Under the pieces are notes generated by a model, which made no database searches, was not told the DNA's origin, and saw nothing but the letters and a program-made list of their open reading frames with translations. A DNA stretch of 64,000 nt from Pseudomonas nitroreducens NBRC 12694. Its GTDB lineage: Bacteria; Pseudomonadota; Gammaproteobacteria; Pseudomonadales; Pseudomonadaceae. Shown in pieces: positions 16,750-26,013 of this stretch. Numbering within the stretch: position 1 is the stretch's first letter; each line of letters opens with the position of its first letter. The translations under genes were made by a program, and so were the position numbers. The stretch is taken from assembly GCF_002091755.1 (NCBI RefSeq), contig NZ_BDAI01000010.1, forward strand, positions 62,001 to 126,000, read 5' to 3'.

Positions 16750-17508
16750 TCAGGACTCGGAATCGCGACGACTGACCTTGGCCACCGGCAGCGGCACCAG
16801 TTGGCCGCGCGGTTCACGACGGGGCTGACGCAGGGGCCGCAGACCGACCACCAGCTTGCGCGCCACCAATAGATAGAAGCCGGCGCCGGAGCCCTGCAGC
16901 ACGGGGCCCCAGGTTTCCATGCGGGCCAGACGGCCCTGCCATTTCGCCGATGCAAGCGGCGGACGATAACACCCGAAGCGGCGTTTCTCCAGCGCGAAGC
17001 CCAGCAGGTTGAGCCAGTCGCAGACCCGACCGGGCGAGATGCAGCGGGCGCGGCGCAAGGCATCACGAGCGAAGTAGTGGCGAATACCCCAGGCGCTCCG
17101 GGGATTCACCCCGACCACCAGCAGGTGCCCTCCGGGACGCACGCTGCGCGCCGCTTCACGCAATAAACGGTGCGGCGACAGGCAGAAATCCAGGCCATGC
17201 TGCAGCAGCACCACGTCCGCGGCGTGCTCGCCCAGCGGCCAGGCCGCTTCGTCGCAGGCGATCTCCACGCCGGGCAGCGGCGGCCCGAGGCGCACGCCGC
17301 GCTGGATGTTGCCGACGCTGGCCGGCAACTCCGCATGCGGCCCGTAATGGACCAGGTAACCGCCGAAATAGCGCTCCAGTTCGTCGATCAGCAACTGCTG
17401 CTCTTCGGCGAGCATCATTCCGCCAATCGGCCCGGACAGCCAATGGCGAGCCTGGTCGATCAGCTCCAGCCAGTCGGCATCGGCCTGGGCGAAGGGTTCT
17501 TCGATCAT
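16750..17508 (-). CDS. Class I SAM-dependent methyltransferase
   Basis: 252 residues from the ATG at 17508, preceded by AGGGGGA with a short spacer; the frame stays open ten codons further upstream without a better signal. It has a Rossmann methyltransferase core: the segment LGEHAADVVLLQHGLDFCLSPHRLLREAARSVRPGGHLLVVGVNP (about residues 75-120) corresponds to motifs II-IV of the Methyltransf_11 group. The N-terminal motif I (GxGxG) is weak: the region reads YGPHAELPASVGNI. So binding or activity may be altered. The target is unknown. The gene is conserved beside rnhA-dnaQ and opposite gloB in pseudomonads. Confidence 0.75.
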   Translation of the reverse strand: MIEEPFAQADADWLELIDQARHWLSGPIGGMMLAEEQQLLIDELERYFGGYLVHYGPHAELPASVGNIQRGVRLGPPLPGVEIACDEAAWPLGEHAADVVLLQHGLDFCLSPHRLLREAARSVRPGGHLLVVGVNPRSAWGIRHYFARDALRRARCISPGRVCDWLNLLGFALEKRRFGCYRPPLASAKWQGRLARMETWGPVLQGSGAGFYLLVARKLVVGLRPLRQPRREPRGQLVPLPVAKVSRRDSES

Positions 17509-17594
17509 CACGTCCCCCTGTGGCACAGCGCGACACAAAAGTGCGTATCCGCACTACTATGCGCCAATGCCCACCACTTGGCGACTTTCGACCC

Positions 17595-18389
17595 ATGATA
17601 CAGATAGATGCCCTGCCCGCCTTTTCCGACAACTACCTCTGGCTGTTGCAGGATGTGACCCGCCGCGAATGCGCCGTGGTCGATCCGGGTGATGCCGCAC
17701 CGGTCGAGCAATGGCTGCTGGCCCATCCTGGCTGGAAGCTGACCGACATCGTGATTACCCATCACCATGCCGATCATGTCGGTGGCGTTGCCCGCCTGAA
17801 GTCCGAGACCGGCGCCCGCGTGCTGGGGCCTGCAGGGGAGAAGATTCCAGGGCGCGACGTGGCGCTGGTGGACGGCGACCATGTGGAGGTGCTCGGACTG
17901 GATTTCGAGGTCATCCACGTACCCGGCCATACCCTGGGCCACATCGCCTTTTTCCATGCAGCAGACAGCATCGAGGAAGAAGAGCAGCCGCTGCTGTTCT
18001 GCGGCGACACCCTGTTCGCGGCGGGCTGCGGCCGCCTGTTCGAAGGCACGCCGGCCCAGATGCATGCCTCGCTGAGCCGGCTGGCCGCCCTGCCCGGCCA
18101 CACTGCTGTGTACTGCGCCCACGAATACACCTTGAGTAACCTGCGCTTCGCTTGTGCGGTGGAGCCGGAAAACCCGGTCGTCCTGGCGCGCTTCGAAGAA
18201 GTCAGCCGCTGGCGCGAACAGGGGAAGATCAGCCTGCCTTCTTCCATTGACCTGGAGAGGGCGACGAATCCTTTCCTTCGCGTGTCAGAAACATCCGTTA
18301 AGAAAATGGCCGACGAGCGGAATGGCCAGCAAATCCGCACGCCGGAAGAGGTCTTTGCGACCATTCGCCGCTGGAAGGACCAGTTCTGA
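17595..18389 (+). CDS. gloB: Hydroxyacylglutathione hydrolase (glyoxalase II)
   Basis: 264 residues from MIQIDALPAFSDNYLW. It is a metallo-beta-lactamase fold with the metal motif THHHADHVGG (about residues 55-64); further ligands are in HVPGHTLGHIAFF and LFCGDTLFAAGCGRLFEG (the bridging Asp). The C-terminal glutathione-binding region includes YCAHEYTLSNLRFA and the end segment LRVSETSVKKMADERNG...FATIRRWKDQF, typical of GloB rather than general lactamase-fold hydrolases. It hydrolyses S-lactoylglutathione to lactate and glutathione in methylglyoxal detoxification. It is divergent from the methyltransferase gene with 86 bases between the starts. Confidence 0.92.
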   Translation: MIQIDALPAFSDNYLWLLQDVTRRECAVVDPGDAAPVEQWLLAHPGWKLTDIVITHHHADHVGGVARLKSETGARVLGPAGEKIPGRDVALVDGDHVEVLGLDFEVIHVPGHTLGHIAFFHAADSIEEEEQPLLFCGDTLFAAGCGRLFEGTPAQMHASLSRLAALPGHTAVYCAHEYTLSNLRFACAVEPENPVVLARFEEVSRWREQGKISLPSSIDLERATNPFLRVSETSVKKMADERNGQQIRTPEEVFATIRRWKDQF

Positions 18390-18403
18390 GGCCTGGCGAA
18401 ATC

Positions 18404-18432
18404 TTGACCAGGGCAGGCTCGGTTTCTAGAAT
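18404..18432 (+). promoter_or_regulatory. Sigma-70 promoter for mltD
   Basis: TTGACC (18404-18409) and TAGAAT (18427-18432) are exactly 17 bases apart, about 37 bases before the mltD ATG. A close match to consensus. Confidence 0.7.
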
Positions 18433-18468
18433 CGCCGAAATTTTTGCCCCGGACAAAGTCATCAACCA

Positions 18469-20097
18469 ATGCCGCCCAAGACCAGAAATACCTCCGATCT
18501 AGACGCATTGGCACGAGCCATCCGAGTCTCTATTGTCCTTCTCGCCGCGGGCCTGGCTGGGTGCCAGTCGACCAGCCAAGTAGCCAGCAACGGCCCGATC
18601 CGCAACGCATCCCGCGCCGTCGATGTGCAGTTCAATCCTGCCTGGACGGCGTCCCAGAACGATATCTGGGAACGCATGCGTGGCGGTTTCCAGCTGCAGG
18701 ACCAGCTCAACACCAACCCGCGTATCGAGCGTCAGCGCCTGTGGTTCATGAGCAACCAGTCGTTCCTGGAGAACGCCAGCGAGCGCGGCGCACCGTATAT
18801 GCACTACGTCGTCGAGCGCCTGGAAGAGCGCGACATGCCACTGGAGCTCGCGCTGCTGCCGATGATCGAGAGCTCGTACAACCCGATGGCCGTGTCGCGC
18901 GCCCAGGCCGTGGGCCTGTGGCAGTTCATCCCCAGTACCGGCACGCACTTCAACCTGCGCCAGACCAACTTCTACGACGGCCGCCGCGATATCACCGCGT
19001 CGACCAACGCCGCGCTCACCTACCTGAACCGTCTGCATGACATGTTCAATGGCGACTGGCTGCTCGCCCTGGCCGCCTACAACGCCGGCGAAGGTACCGT
19101 CAGCCGGGCGATCGAGCGCAACGAGCGCCTCGGCCTGCCCACCGACTACTGGAACCTGCCGTTGCCGCAGGAAACCCAGGACTACGTGCCCAAGCTGCTG
19201 GCCCTGTCGCAACTGGTGAATGCCCCGACCATCTACGGCATCAACCTCAGCCCCATCGCCAACCAGCCCTACTTCACCTCGATCCGCGTCAAGCCGGGCC
19301 TGGATCTCTCCCAGGTCGCCGCCGTCGCCGACCTGGACCAGGACGAACTGCAGCAGCTCAACCCAGCCTTCAAGCGCGGTGTGACTCTCGACGGCCCGCA
19401 CCACCTACTGGTGCCGCTGAACAAGGCCGACTCGCTCAAGGCTGGCGTCGCCAACTTGCAGCCTGTCGAACTCAAGCCGCTGGCGGCAACCGTGGCAACC
19501 AGCTCCGGTAGCCGCTACCGGGTACGCAAGGGCGACAGCCTGCACAGCATCGCCCAGCGCTACCGCCTGAGCGTCGCCGAACTCAAGGCAGCCAACCGCC
19601 TGAGCGCCAACCGCCTGCGCAACGGCCAGACCCTGGTGATCCCCGGCCAGCCGGGCCGCCCGGTCATCGAGCCGGAAAGCCCGCGCCAGTTGGCTCAGGT
19701 GGAAAGCTCGAAGACCACCGCCAGCGCGCGTGTCGCCACCCGCAGCTACACCGTGAAGAATGGCGACACACTCTGGCAGATCGCCAAGAAAAACGGCGTC
19801 GACGTGGCCGACCTCAAGCGCTGGAACGGACTGGACAGCCACGGCGTAAAACCCGGCCAGACCCTCAAGCTGCAGAGCCCCGCCGCCACCCAACTGGCGG
19901 CTAACAGCAAAGCCAAGGCCAAGGCCAAGCAGGACACCGCGACCTACTACAAGGTCAAGCAAGGCGACTCGATGTACCTGATCGCCAAGCGCTTCAACGT
20001 CGAGATGCAGCACATCAAGCGCTGGAACCCACGCAGTGGCAAGGCTCTTAAGCCTGGCCAGACCATCACGCTGTACCTCGACACCGCGAGCCGCTGA
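18469..20097 (+). CDS. mltD: Membrane-bound lytic murein transglycosylase D, lipoprotein
   Basis: 542 residues. The N-terminal signal ends in the lipobox LAGC (Cys about 32), so it is an outer-membrane lipoprotein. The SLT domain (about 110-235) has the catalytic glutamate in PMIESSYNPMAVS, followed by AVGLWQFIPSTG and LALAAYNAGEGTVSRAIE. Three LysM peptidoglycan-binding repeats follow: RYRVRKGDSLHSIAQRY (about 345), SYTVKNGDTLWQIAKKN (about 425) and YYKVKQGDSMYLIAKRF (about 495), each ending in a GQT-type strand. It cleaves glycan strands to 1,6-anhydro products for wall remodelling. A GC-rich hairpin without a T run lies just after the stop at 20110-20131. Confidence 0.93.
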   Translation: MPPKTRNTSDLDALARAIRVSIVLLAAGLAGCQSTSQVASNGPIRNASRAVDVQFNPAWTASQNDIWERMRGGFQLQDQLNTNPRIERQRLWFMSNQSFLENASERGAPYMHYVVERLEERDMPLELALLPMIESSYNPMAVSRAQAVGLWQFIPSTGTHFNLRQTNFYDGRRDITASTNAALTYLNRLHDMFNGDWLLALAAYNAGEGTVSRAIERNERLGLPTDYWNLPLPQETQDYVPKLLALSQLVNAPTIYGINLSPIANQPYFTSIRVKPGLDLSQVAAVADLDQDELQQLNPAFKRGVTLDGPHHLLVPLNKADSLKAGVANLQPVELKPLAATVATSSGSRYRVRKGDSLHSIAQRYRLSVAELKAANRLSANRLRNGQTLVIPGQPGRPVIEPESPRQLAQVESSKTTASARVATRSYTVKNGDTLWQIAKKNGVDVADLKRWNGLDSHGVKPGQTLKLQSPAATQLAANSKAKAKAKQDTATYYKVKQGDSMYLIAKRFNVEMQHIKRWNPRSGKALKPGQTITLYLDTASR

Positions 20098-20214
20098 TCC
20101 CACTTCTGCGCCGGGGCCTGCATGCCCCGGCTGCATGACTTCTGGCGACAGGGACAAGCTGCTACTGTACGACGCAATTACCCCTCAGCCAGCCAGGATC
20201 GGATCCTACGCCTG

Positions 20215-22044
20215 ATGCGTCGCTTGTCTCTCCTGCTCCTGGGACTCTTCCTGGGCGTCCCCGCCTCCGCCCAGATCACCGAAAGCCACGGGTACGCGCA
20301 ATTCGGCGACCTCAAATACCCGGCCAGTTTCGACCACTTCGCCTGGGTCAATCCCAACGCCCCCAAGGGCGGCCTGCTGCGGCTGATGGGCCTGGGCACC
20401 TTCGACACACTCAACCCCTATACCTTCAAGGGCAGCCCGCCGGTGAGCACCGCGGACTTCCTGCAGTACGGCGTCAGCGAGCTGAACGAGCCGCTGATGG
20501 TCGGTACCGGCCTGTATGACCCCTCCGGTGACGAGCCCGCCTCCAGCTACGGCCTGATCGCCCGCAGCGTGGAATACGCCGAGGACCGCAGCTGGGTGGT
20601 GTTCAACCTGCGCCCGGAAGCACGCTTCCACGACGGCAAGCCGATCACTGCCTACGACGTTGCATTTTCCTACCGCACCCTGCTCAAACACGGCCACCCG
20701 ATGTACCGCACCAACCTGCAGGAAGTGCAGCGGGTCGACATCCTTTCTGCTCGGAGCATCCGCTTCGTCTTCAAGCGCCACAACAACCCGTTGCTGATCC
20801 TGCGCCTGGGCGAGATGCCGGTGCTGCCGCAACACTACTGGAAAGGTCGCGACTTCCAGGCCACCACCTTCGAGCCACCGCTGGGCAGCGGCCCGTATCG
20901 GATCACCGAGGTGGTGCCGGGACGTCGCCTGGTGTTCGAGCGGGTCAAGGATTGGTGGGGGGCGAACCTGCCGGTGAACCGTGGCAAGTACAATTTCGAC
21001 CGCGTCGAGGTGGACTTCTACCGCGACGCCGGTATCGCCTTCGAAGCCTTCAAGGCCGGTGAGTTCGACATCTACATCGAGCACCAGGCGAAGAACTGGC
21101 GCAGCAACTACCGCTTCCCGGCGGTGCGCCGGGGCGAGGTCGTAAAGGTGGAAATCCCCCACCAGATCCCCACCCAGACCCAGGCTCTGTTCCTCAACAC
21201 CCGCCGGGCGACCTTCGCCGACCGCCGCCTGCGCGAAGCGCTGGGGATGATGTTCGACTTCGAGTGGACCAACCGCGCCCTGTTCAACGACGCCTACGTA
21301 CGCGCCAGCAGCTACTACCCCAACAGCACCTTCGCCGCCACCGGGGCGCCCCAAGGCAAGGAGTGGCTGCTGCTTTCTCCGTATCGCCAGCAACTGCCTG
21401 AAGCTCTATTCAAGCGCCCCTTCAGCGTGCCGGTGACCAAGGGCGCCGGCATCCCGCGGGAAACCCTGCGCCACGCATTGGGTCTATTGGGCGAAGCCGG
21501 CTGGAAGCTCTCCGGCGATCGCCTGCTGGACGCCAACGGCAAACAGCTGCGCTTCGAAATCCTGCTGGTCAATCCCAGCCTGGAGCGGATACTCCAGCCC
21601 TATCGCGAGAATCTAGCCAGCATCGGTATCGATGCGAGCTTGCGCACCGTGGACCGCGCCCAGTACAAACAGCGTCTGGACCAGTTCGACTACGACATGA
21701 TTCTGATGACCCTGCCCCAGACCCTCAGCCCCGGCCTCGAACAATGGCAGTACTTCCACTCCAGCCAGGTGGCGGTCAAGGGCAGCAAGAACTATGCGGG
21801 CATCGCCGATCCCGTGGTGGACGCGATGCTCGAAAAACTGCTGGGCGCCCCTGACCGCGACCAGCAGGAGGCCGCCGCCCGCGCGCTGGACAGGGTACTG
21901 CTGTGGCAGCACTACAGCATTCCCAACTGGTACCTGAACAAGCATCGACTGGCGTACCGCAACCGCTTCGCCTTCGTCACCACGCCGTCCTACACCTTGG
22001 GCTTGCGCGCGTGGTGGCAAAAAGACCAGGAGAACACCCTATGA
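20215..22044 (+). CDS. nppA1: Peptide ABC transporter periplasmic binding protein 1 (YejA-like)
   Basis: 609 residues from MRRLSLLLLGLFLGVPASAQ, a clear Sec signal cleaved after ASA. The upstream frame to 20122 is not needed. It is an SBP family 5 protein: PKGGLLRLMGLGTFDTLNPYTFKG near the mature N-terminus, then LRPEARFHDGKPITAYDVAFSY (the family 5 signature). Its closest functional reference is NppA1 of P. aeruginosa NppA1A2BCD, which imports peptidyl-nucleoside antibiotics and peptides and resembles E. coli YejABEF. Its stop overlaps the next start as ATGA, so translation is coupled. It is the first of two tandem binding proteins in the operon. Confidence 0.87.
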   Translation: MRRLSLLLLGLFLGVPASAQITESHGYAQFGDLKYPASFDHFAWVNPNAPKGGLLRLMGLGTFDTLNPYTFKGSPPVSTADFLQYGVSELNEPLMVGTGLYDPSGDEPASSYGLIARSVEYAEDRSWVVFNLRPEARFHDGKPITAYDVAFSYRTLLKHGHPMYRTNLQEVQRVDILSARSIRFVFKRHNNPLLILRLGEMPVLPQHYWKGRDFQATTFEPPLGSGPYRITEVVPGRRLVFERVKDWWGANLPVNRGKYNFDRVEVDFYRDAGIAFEAFKAGEFDIYIEHQAKNWRSNYRFPAVRRGEVVKVEIPHQIPTQTQALFLNTRRATFADRRLREALGMMFDFEWTNRALFNDAYVRASSYYPNSTFAATGAPQGKEWLLLSPYRQQLPEALFKRPFSVPVTKGAGIPRETLRHALGLLGEAGWKLSGDRLLDANGKQLRFEILLVNPSLERILQPYRENLASIGIDASLRTVDRAQYKQRLDQFDYDMILMTLPQTLSPGLEQWQYFHSSQVAVKGSKNYAGIADPVVDAMLEKLLGAPDRDQQEAAARALDRVLLWQHYSIPNWYLNKHRLAYRNRFAFVTTPSYTLGLRAWWQKDQENTL

Positions 22045-23906
22045 AAAGCCCCCGCCGCGCCGCGCTCTGCGCCGGCCTGTTGCTGGGACTGCTGGGCAGC
22101 GCGCAGGCAGCGCCGCAGCACGCCATCACCCTGTATGACGAGGCACCGAAATACCCGGCGAACTTCAAGCATTTCGACTTCGTCAATGCCGATGCGCCCA
22201 AGGGCGGCACGCTGCGTCTCTCCGACTTCGGCGGCTTCGACAGCCTCAACCCCTTCATCGCCAAGGGCAACTCGGCGCCGCAGATCAACCTGATCTACGA
22301 CACCCTCACCTTCCACTCACTCGACGAGCCCTTCACCGAGTACGGCCTGCTCGCCGAGAAGATCGAGAAGGACCCGGAGCATCGCTTCGTACGCTTCTAC
22401 CTGCGTCCCCAGGCGCGCTTCCAGGATGGCACGCCGGTCACCGCCGAAGACGTGGTGTTCACCTTCGAGACGCTGATGAAGGACGGCGACCCGATGTACC
22501 GCAACTACTACGCGGACGTCGACAAGGTGGTGGCCGAGGACAAGCTGCGCGTGCGCTTCGACTTCAAGCACGGCGACAACCGCGAACTGCCGCTGATCCT
22601 TGGCCAGCTGTCGATCCTGCCCAAGCACTGGTGGGCCAGCCGCGACTTCAACAAGACCAACATGGAACCGCCGCTGGGCAGCGGACCGTACCGCATCGCC
22701 AAGGTCGAGGCCGGCCGTTCGATCCGCTACGAGCGGGTCAAGGACTGGTGGGGCGACAAGCTGCCGGTGAACCGCGGCTTCAACAACTTCGACGCCGTGG
22801 TGGTGGAGTCCTACCGCGATCTGACCGTCGCCCTGGAAGCCTTCAAGGCCGGGCAATTCGACTTCAACGACGAGCGCATCGCGAAGAACTGGGCGACCGC
22901 CTACGATTCGCCCGCCGTGCGTGACGGCCGCATCGTCCGCGAGGAGCCGGTGAACGGAAATCCGTGGGGCATGCAGGCCTACGCCTTCAACATCCGCCGC
23001 CCGGTGTTCCAGGACCCGCGCGTGCGCGAAGCGATCACCAACCTGTTCGACTTCGAGTGGACCAACAAGCAGCTGTTCTTCGGCTCCTACCTGCGCGACG
23101 GCAGCTACTTCGAGAACTCCGAGATGGCCGCCAAGGAGTTGCCTGACGCGGAAGAGCTGAAAATCCTCGAACCGCTGCGCGACAAGCTGCCACCGCAGGT
23201 CTTCACCCAGGTCTACGTGCCGCCCACCAGCGACGGCAGCGGCATCATCCGCGAGCAGAAGCGCAAGGCCTACCAGTTGCTGCTGGAGGCTGGCTACAAG
23301 ATCGAGAACGACAAGATGGTCGGCCCGGACGGCAAGCAGCTGAGCTTCGAATTCATGCTCGCCCAGGCCGACTTCGAGCGCGTACTGCTGCCTTTCAAGC
23401 GCAACCTCGCGGAGCTGGGCATCGACATGCAACTGCGCCGGGTCGACGTCTCGCAATACATCAACCGCCTGCGCTCGCGGGACTACGACATGATCGTCAG
23501 CAGTTGGCCGCAATCCAGCTCGCCGGGCAATGAGCAGCGGGAGTTCTGGCACTCCAGCAGCGCCGACAAGCCGGGCAGCCGCAACTTCATCGGCCTGCGC
23601 GATCCGGGCATCGACGCGCTGGTGGAAGGCCTGATCAACGCCGGCTCCCGCGAAAGCCTGGTGCGCCACGCCCGCGCCCTCGATCGCGCGCTGCTCTGGG
23701 GCCACTACGTGGTGCCCAACTGGTACCTGGGCAACTGGCGCATCGCCTACTGGAACCGCATCGCCCACCCGGAGAAGCTGCCGCCCTACAGCTATGCGCT
23801 GCAAACCTGGTGGCAGGCCCGCGAGAAGGCCGAGCCGACCAAGACCGCCGCCAAGGCTGCAGCCGAAGCGCCAGCTGACGGCGCCGTCGCCCAAGGGGCC
23901 AACTGA
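22041..23906 (+). CDS. nppA2: Peptide ABC transporter periplasmic binding protein 2 (YejA-like)
   Basis: 621 residues with a Sec signal (MKSPRRAALCAGLLLGLLGSAQA). It is a paralogue of the preceding protein and shares PKGGTLRLSDFGGFDSLNPF, LRPQARFQDGTPVTAEDVVFTFE and a LPVNRGFNNFD block. The body diverges, so the two probably take different ligands or act as a pair. A C-terminal tail rich in Ala/Lys/Glu (about residues 595-621) is absent from the first paralogue. The start overlaps the previous stop by four bases and the stop overlaps nppB by one base (TGATG). This layout implies tight stoichiometry. Confidence 0.87.
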   Translation: MKSPRRAALCAGLLLGLLGSAQAAPQHAITLYDEAPKYPANFKHFDFVNADAPKGGTLRLSDFGGFDSLNPFIAKGNSAPQINLIYDTLTFHSLDEPFTEYGLLAEKIEKDPEHRFVRFYLRPQARFQDGTPVTAEDVVFTFETLMKDGDPMYRNYYADVDKVVAEDKLRVRFDFKHGDNRELPLILGQLSILPKHWWASRDFNKTNMEPPLGSGPYRIAKVEAGRSIRYERVKDWWGDKLPVNRGFNNFDAVVVESYRDLTVALEAFKAGQFDFNDERIAKNWATAYDSPAVRDGRIVREEPVNGNPWGMQAYAFNIRRPVFQDPRVREAITNLFDFEWTNKQLFFGSYLRDGSYFENSEMAAKELPDAEELKILEPLRDKLPPQVFTQVYVPPTSDGSGIIREQKRKAYQLLLEAGYKIENDKMVGPDGKQLSFEFMLAQADFERVLLPFKRNLAELGIDMQLRRVDVSQYINRLRSRDYDMIVSSWPQSSSPGNEQREFWHSSSADKPGSRNFIGLRDPGIDALVEGLINAGSRESLVRHARALDRALLWGHYVVPNWYLGNWRIAYWNRIAHPEKLPPYSYALQTWWQAREKAEPTKTAAKAAAEAPADGAVAQGAN

Positions 23907-24988
23907 TGCTGGCCTACATCCTGCGGCGCCTGCTGCTGATCATTCCCACCCTGTTCGGCATCCTGTTGATCAACTTCATCATCATCCAGGCCGCCCCCGG
24001 CGGCCCGGTGGAGCAGATGATCGCCAAGCTGGAAGGTTTCGATGCCGCCAGCGGCGGCGCCACCGGACGCATCTCCGGTGGCGGCGGGGAAGTTGCTGCG
24101 GCAGGCACGCACTATCGCGGCGCCCAGGGCCTGGACCCGGAGCTGGTGAAGGAAATCGAGAAGATGTACGGCTTTGACAAGCCGGCACCCGAACGCTTCT
24201 GGATCATGCTCAAGAACTACGTGCACCTGGACTTCGGCCAGAGTTTCTTCCGCGATGCCAAGGTCACCGACCTGATCGTCGAGAAGCTGCCCGTCTCCAT
24301 CTCCCTGGGGCTTTGGAGCACACTGATCATGTATCTGGTGTCGATCCCGCTGGGCATCGCCAAGGCGGTGCGCCACGGCAGCCATTTCGACGTCTGGACC
24401 AGCTCGGCGATCATCGTCGGCTACGCGATCCCCGCCTTCCTCTTCGCCATCCTGCTGGTAGTGCTGTTCGCCGGCGGCAGCTACTGGGACTGGTTCCCCT
24501 TGCGAGGGCTGACCTCCAACAACTTCGACGAGCTGACCTGGGCCGGCAAGGTCCGCGACTACTTCTGGCACCTGGCGCTGCCCATCACCGCGCTGGTGAT
24601 CGGCAACTTCGCCACCATCACCCTGCTGACCAAGAACAGCTTCCTCGACGAGATCGGCAAGCAGTACGTGGTCACCGCCCGCGCCAAGGGCCTGACCGAG
24701 CGCCGCGTGCTCTACGGCCACGTGTTCCGCAACGCCATGCTGCTGATCATCGCCGGCCTGCCCTCGGCCCTGCTGGGCATCTTCTTCACCGGCTCGCTGC
24801 TGATCGAGGTGATCTTCTCCCTCGACGGCCTGGGCCTGCTCAGCTTCGAGGCGGCGCTGAACCGCGACTACCCGGTGGTGTTCGGTACGCTGTTCATCTT
24901 CACCCTGTTCGGCCTGATCATGAAGCTGGTCAGCGACGTCCTCTACACGCTGGTCGATCCGCGCATCGACTTCGAGAACCGGGAGTAA
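23906..24988 (+). CDS. nppB: Peptide ABC transporter permease (YejB-like)
   Basis: 360 residues. The N-terminus MLAYILRRLLLIIPTLFGILLINF is helix 1 of DppB/OppB-type permeases, followed by a longer periplasmic loop with AASGGATGRISGGGGEV and YGFDKPAPERFWIMLKNY. Five further helices follow. The EAA loop that contacts the ATPase is in QYVVTARAKGLTERRVLYGHVFRNAM (about residues 252-277). It ends VLYTLVDPRIDFENRE, the usual end of this family. It forms the channel with NppC. Its ATG overlaps the nppA2 stop, and nppC starts four bases after its stop. Confidence 0.9.
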   Translation: MLAYILRRLLLIIPTLFGILLINFIIIQAAPGGPVEQMIAKLEGFDAASGGATGRISGGGGEVAAAGTHYRGAQGLDPELVKEIEKMYGFDKPAPERFWIMLKNYVHLDFGQSFFRDAKVTDLIVEKLPVSISLGLWSTLIMYLVSIPLGIAKAVRHGSHFDVWTSSAIIVGYAIPAFLFAILLVVLFAGGSYWDWFPLRGLTSNNFDELTWAGKVRDYFWHLALPITALVIGNFATITLLTKNSFLDEIGKQYVVTARAKGLTERRVLYGHVFRNAMLLIIAGLPSALLGIFFTGSLLIEVIFSLDGLGLLSFEAALNRDYPVVFGTLFIFTLFGLIMKLVSDVLYTLVDPRIDFENRE

Positions 24989-24992
24989 TCCG

Positions 24993-26012
24993 ATGCGCCT
25001 ATCTCCCATCAATCTGCGCCGCTGGGCGCGCTTCAAGGCCAACAAGCGTGGCTGGTGGTCGCTCTGGCTGTTCCTCACGCTGTTCATCCTCAGCCTGGGC
25101 GCCGAGCTGATCGCCAACGACAAGCCCCTGGCGATCCACTACGACGGCCAGTGGTACTTCCCGGTGGTCAAGCGCTACCCGGAAACCGCCTTCGGCGGCG
25201 AGTTCCCCATGGAAGCCAACTACAAGAGCCCGTACATGCGCGAGCAGATCGCGCAGAAGGACGGCTGGATACTCTGGCCGCCGATCGCCTACAGCTACGA
25301 CACCATCAACTACGACCTGCGCGTGCCGGCGCCTTCGTCTCCCAGTGCGGAGAACTGGCTGGGTACCGACGACCAGGCCCGCGATGTCATGGCGCGGGTA
25401 ATCTACGGCTTCCGCGTATCGGTGCTATTCGCCCTGATTCTCACCGTGCTCAGTTCCATCGTCGGCGTCGTCGTGGGTGCGCTGCAGGGCTTCTATGGCG
25501 GCTGGATCGACCTTCTCGGCCAGCGCTTCCTGGAAATCTGGTCGGGTCTGCCGGTGCTCTATCTGCTGATTATCCTCGCCAGCTTCGTGCAGCCTGGGTT
25601 CTGGTGGCTGCTGGGAATCATGCTGCTGTTTTCCTGGATGAGCCTGGTGGACGTGGTCCGCGCCGAGTTTCTCCGTGGCCGCAACCTCGAGTACGTGCGC
25701 GCCGCGCGCGCCCTGGGCATGCGCAACGGGGCGATCATGTTCCGCCACATCCTGCCCAACGCGATGATCTCCACCCTGACCTTCATGCCCTTCATCCTCA
25801 CTGGCGCGATCGGCACCCTGACCTCCCTGGACTTCCTCGGCTTCGGCCTGCCCGCCGGCGCGCCGTCGCTGGGCGAGCTGGTCGCCCAGGGCAAGTCCAA
25901 CCTGCAGGCGCCCTGGCTGGGCATCACCGCCTTCGTGGTGCTGGCCGTGATGCTGAGCCTGCTGGTGTTCATCGGCGAAGCCGCCCGCGATGCCTTCGAC
26001 CCGAGGAAGTGA
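24993..26012 (+). CDS. nppC: Peptide ABC transporter permease (YejE-like)
   Basis: 339 residues. Helix 1 (WWSLWLFLTLFILSLGAELIAND) is followed by a roughly 90-residue periplasmic insertion including YDGQWYFPVVKRYPETAFGGEF and NWLGTDDQARDVMARVIYG, typical of the YejE/DppC family. Five further helices follow. The EAA loop is EYVRAARALGMRNGAIMFRHILPNAM (about 230-255). It ends FIGEAARDAFDPRK, a DppC-type signature. It pairs with NppB. The gap to nppD is one base, so ribosomes probably pass directly. Confidence 0.9.
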   Translation: MRLSPINLRRWARFKANKRGWWSLWLFLTLFILSLGAELIANDKPLAIHYDGQWYFPVVKRYPETAFGGEFPMEANYKSPYMREQIAQKDGWILWPPIAYSYDTINYDLRVPAPSSPSAENWLGTDDQARDVMARVIYGFRVSVLFALILTVLSSIVGVVVGALQGFYGGWIDLLGQRFLEIWSGLPVLYLLIILASFVQPGFWWLLGIMLLFSWMSLVDVVRAEFLRGRNLEYVRAARALGMRNGAIMFRHILPNAMISTLTFMPFILTGAIGTLTSLDFLGFGLPAGAPSLGELVAQGKSNLQAPWLGITAFVVLAVMLSLLVFIGEAARDAFDPRK

Positions 26013-26013
26013 G

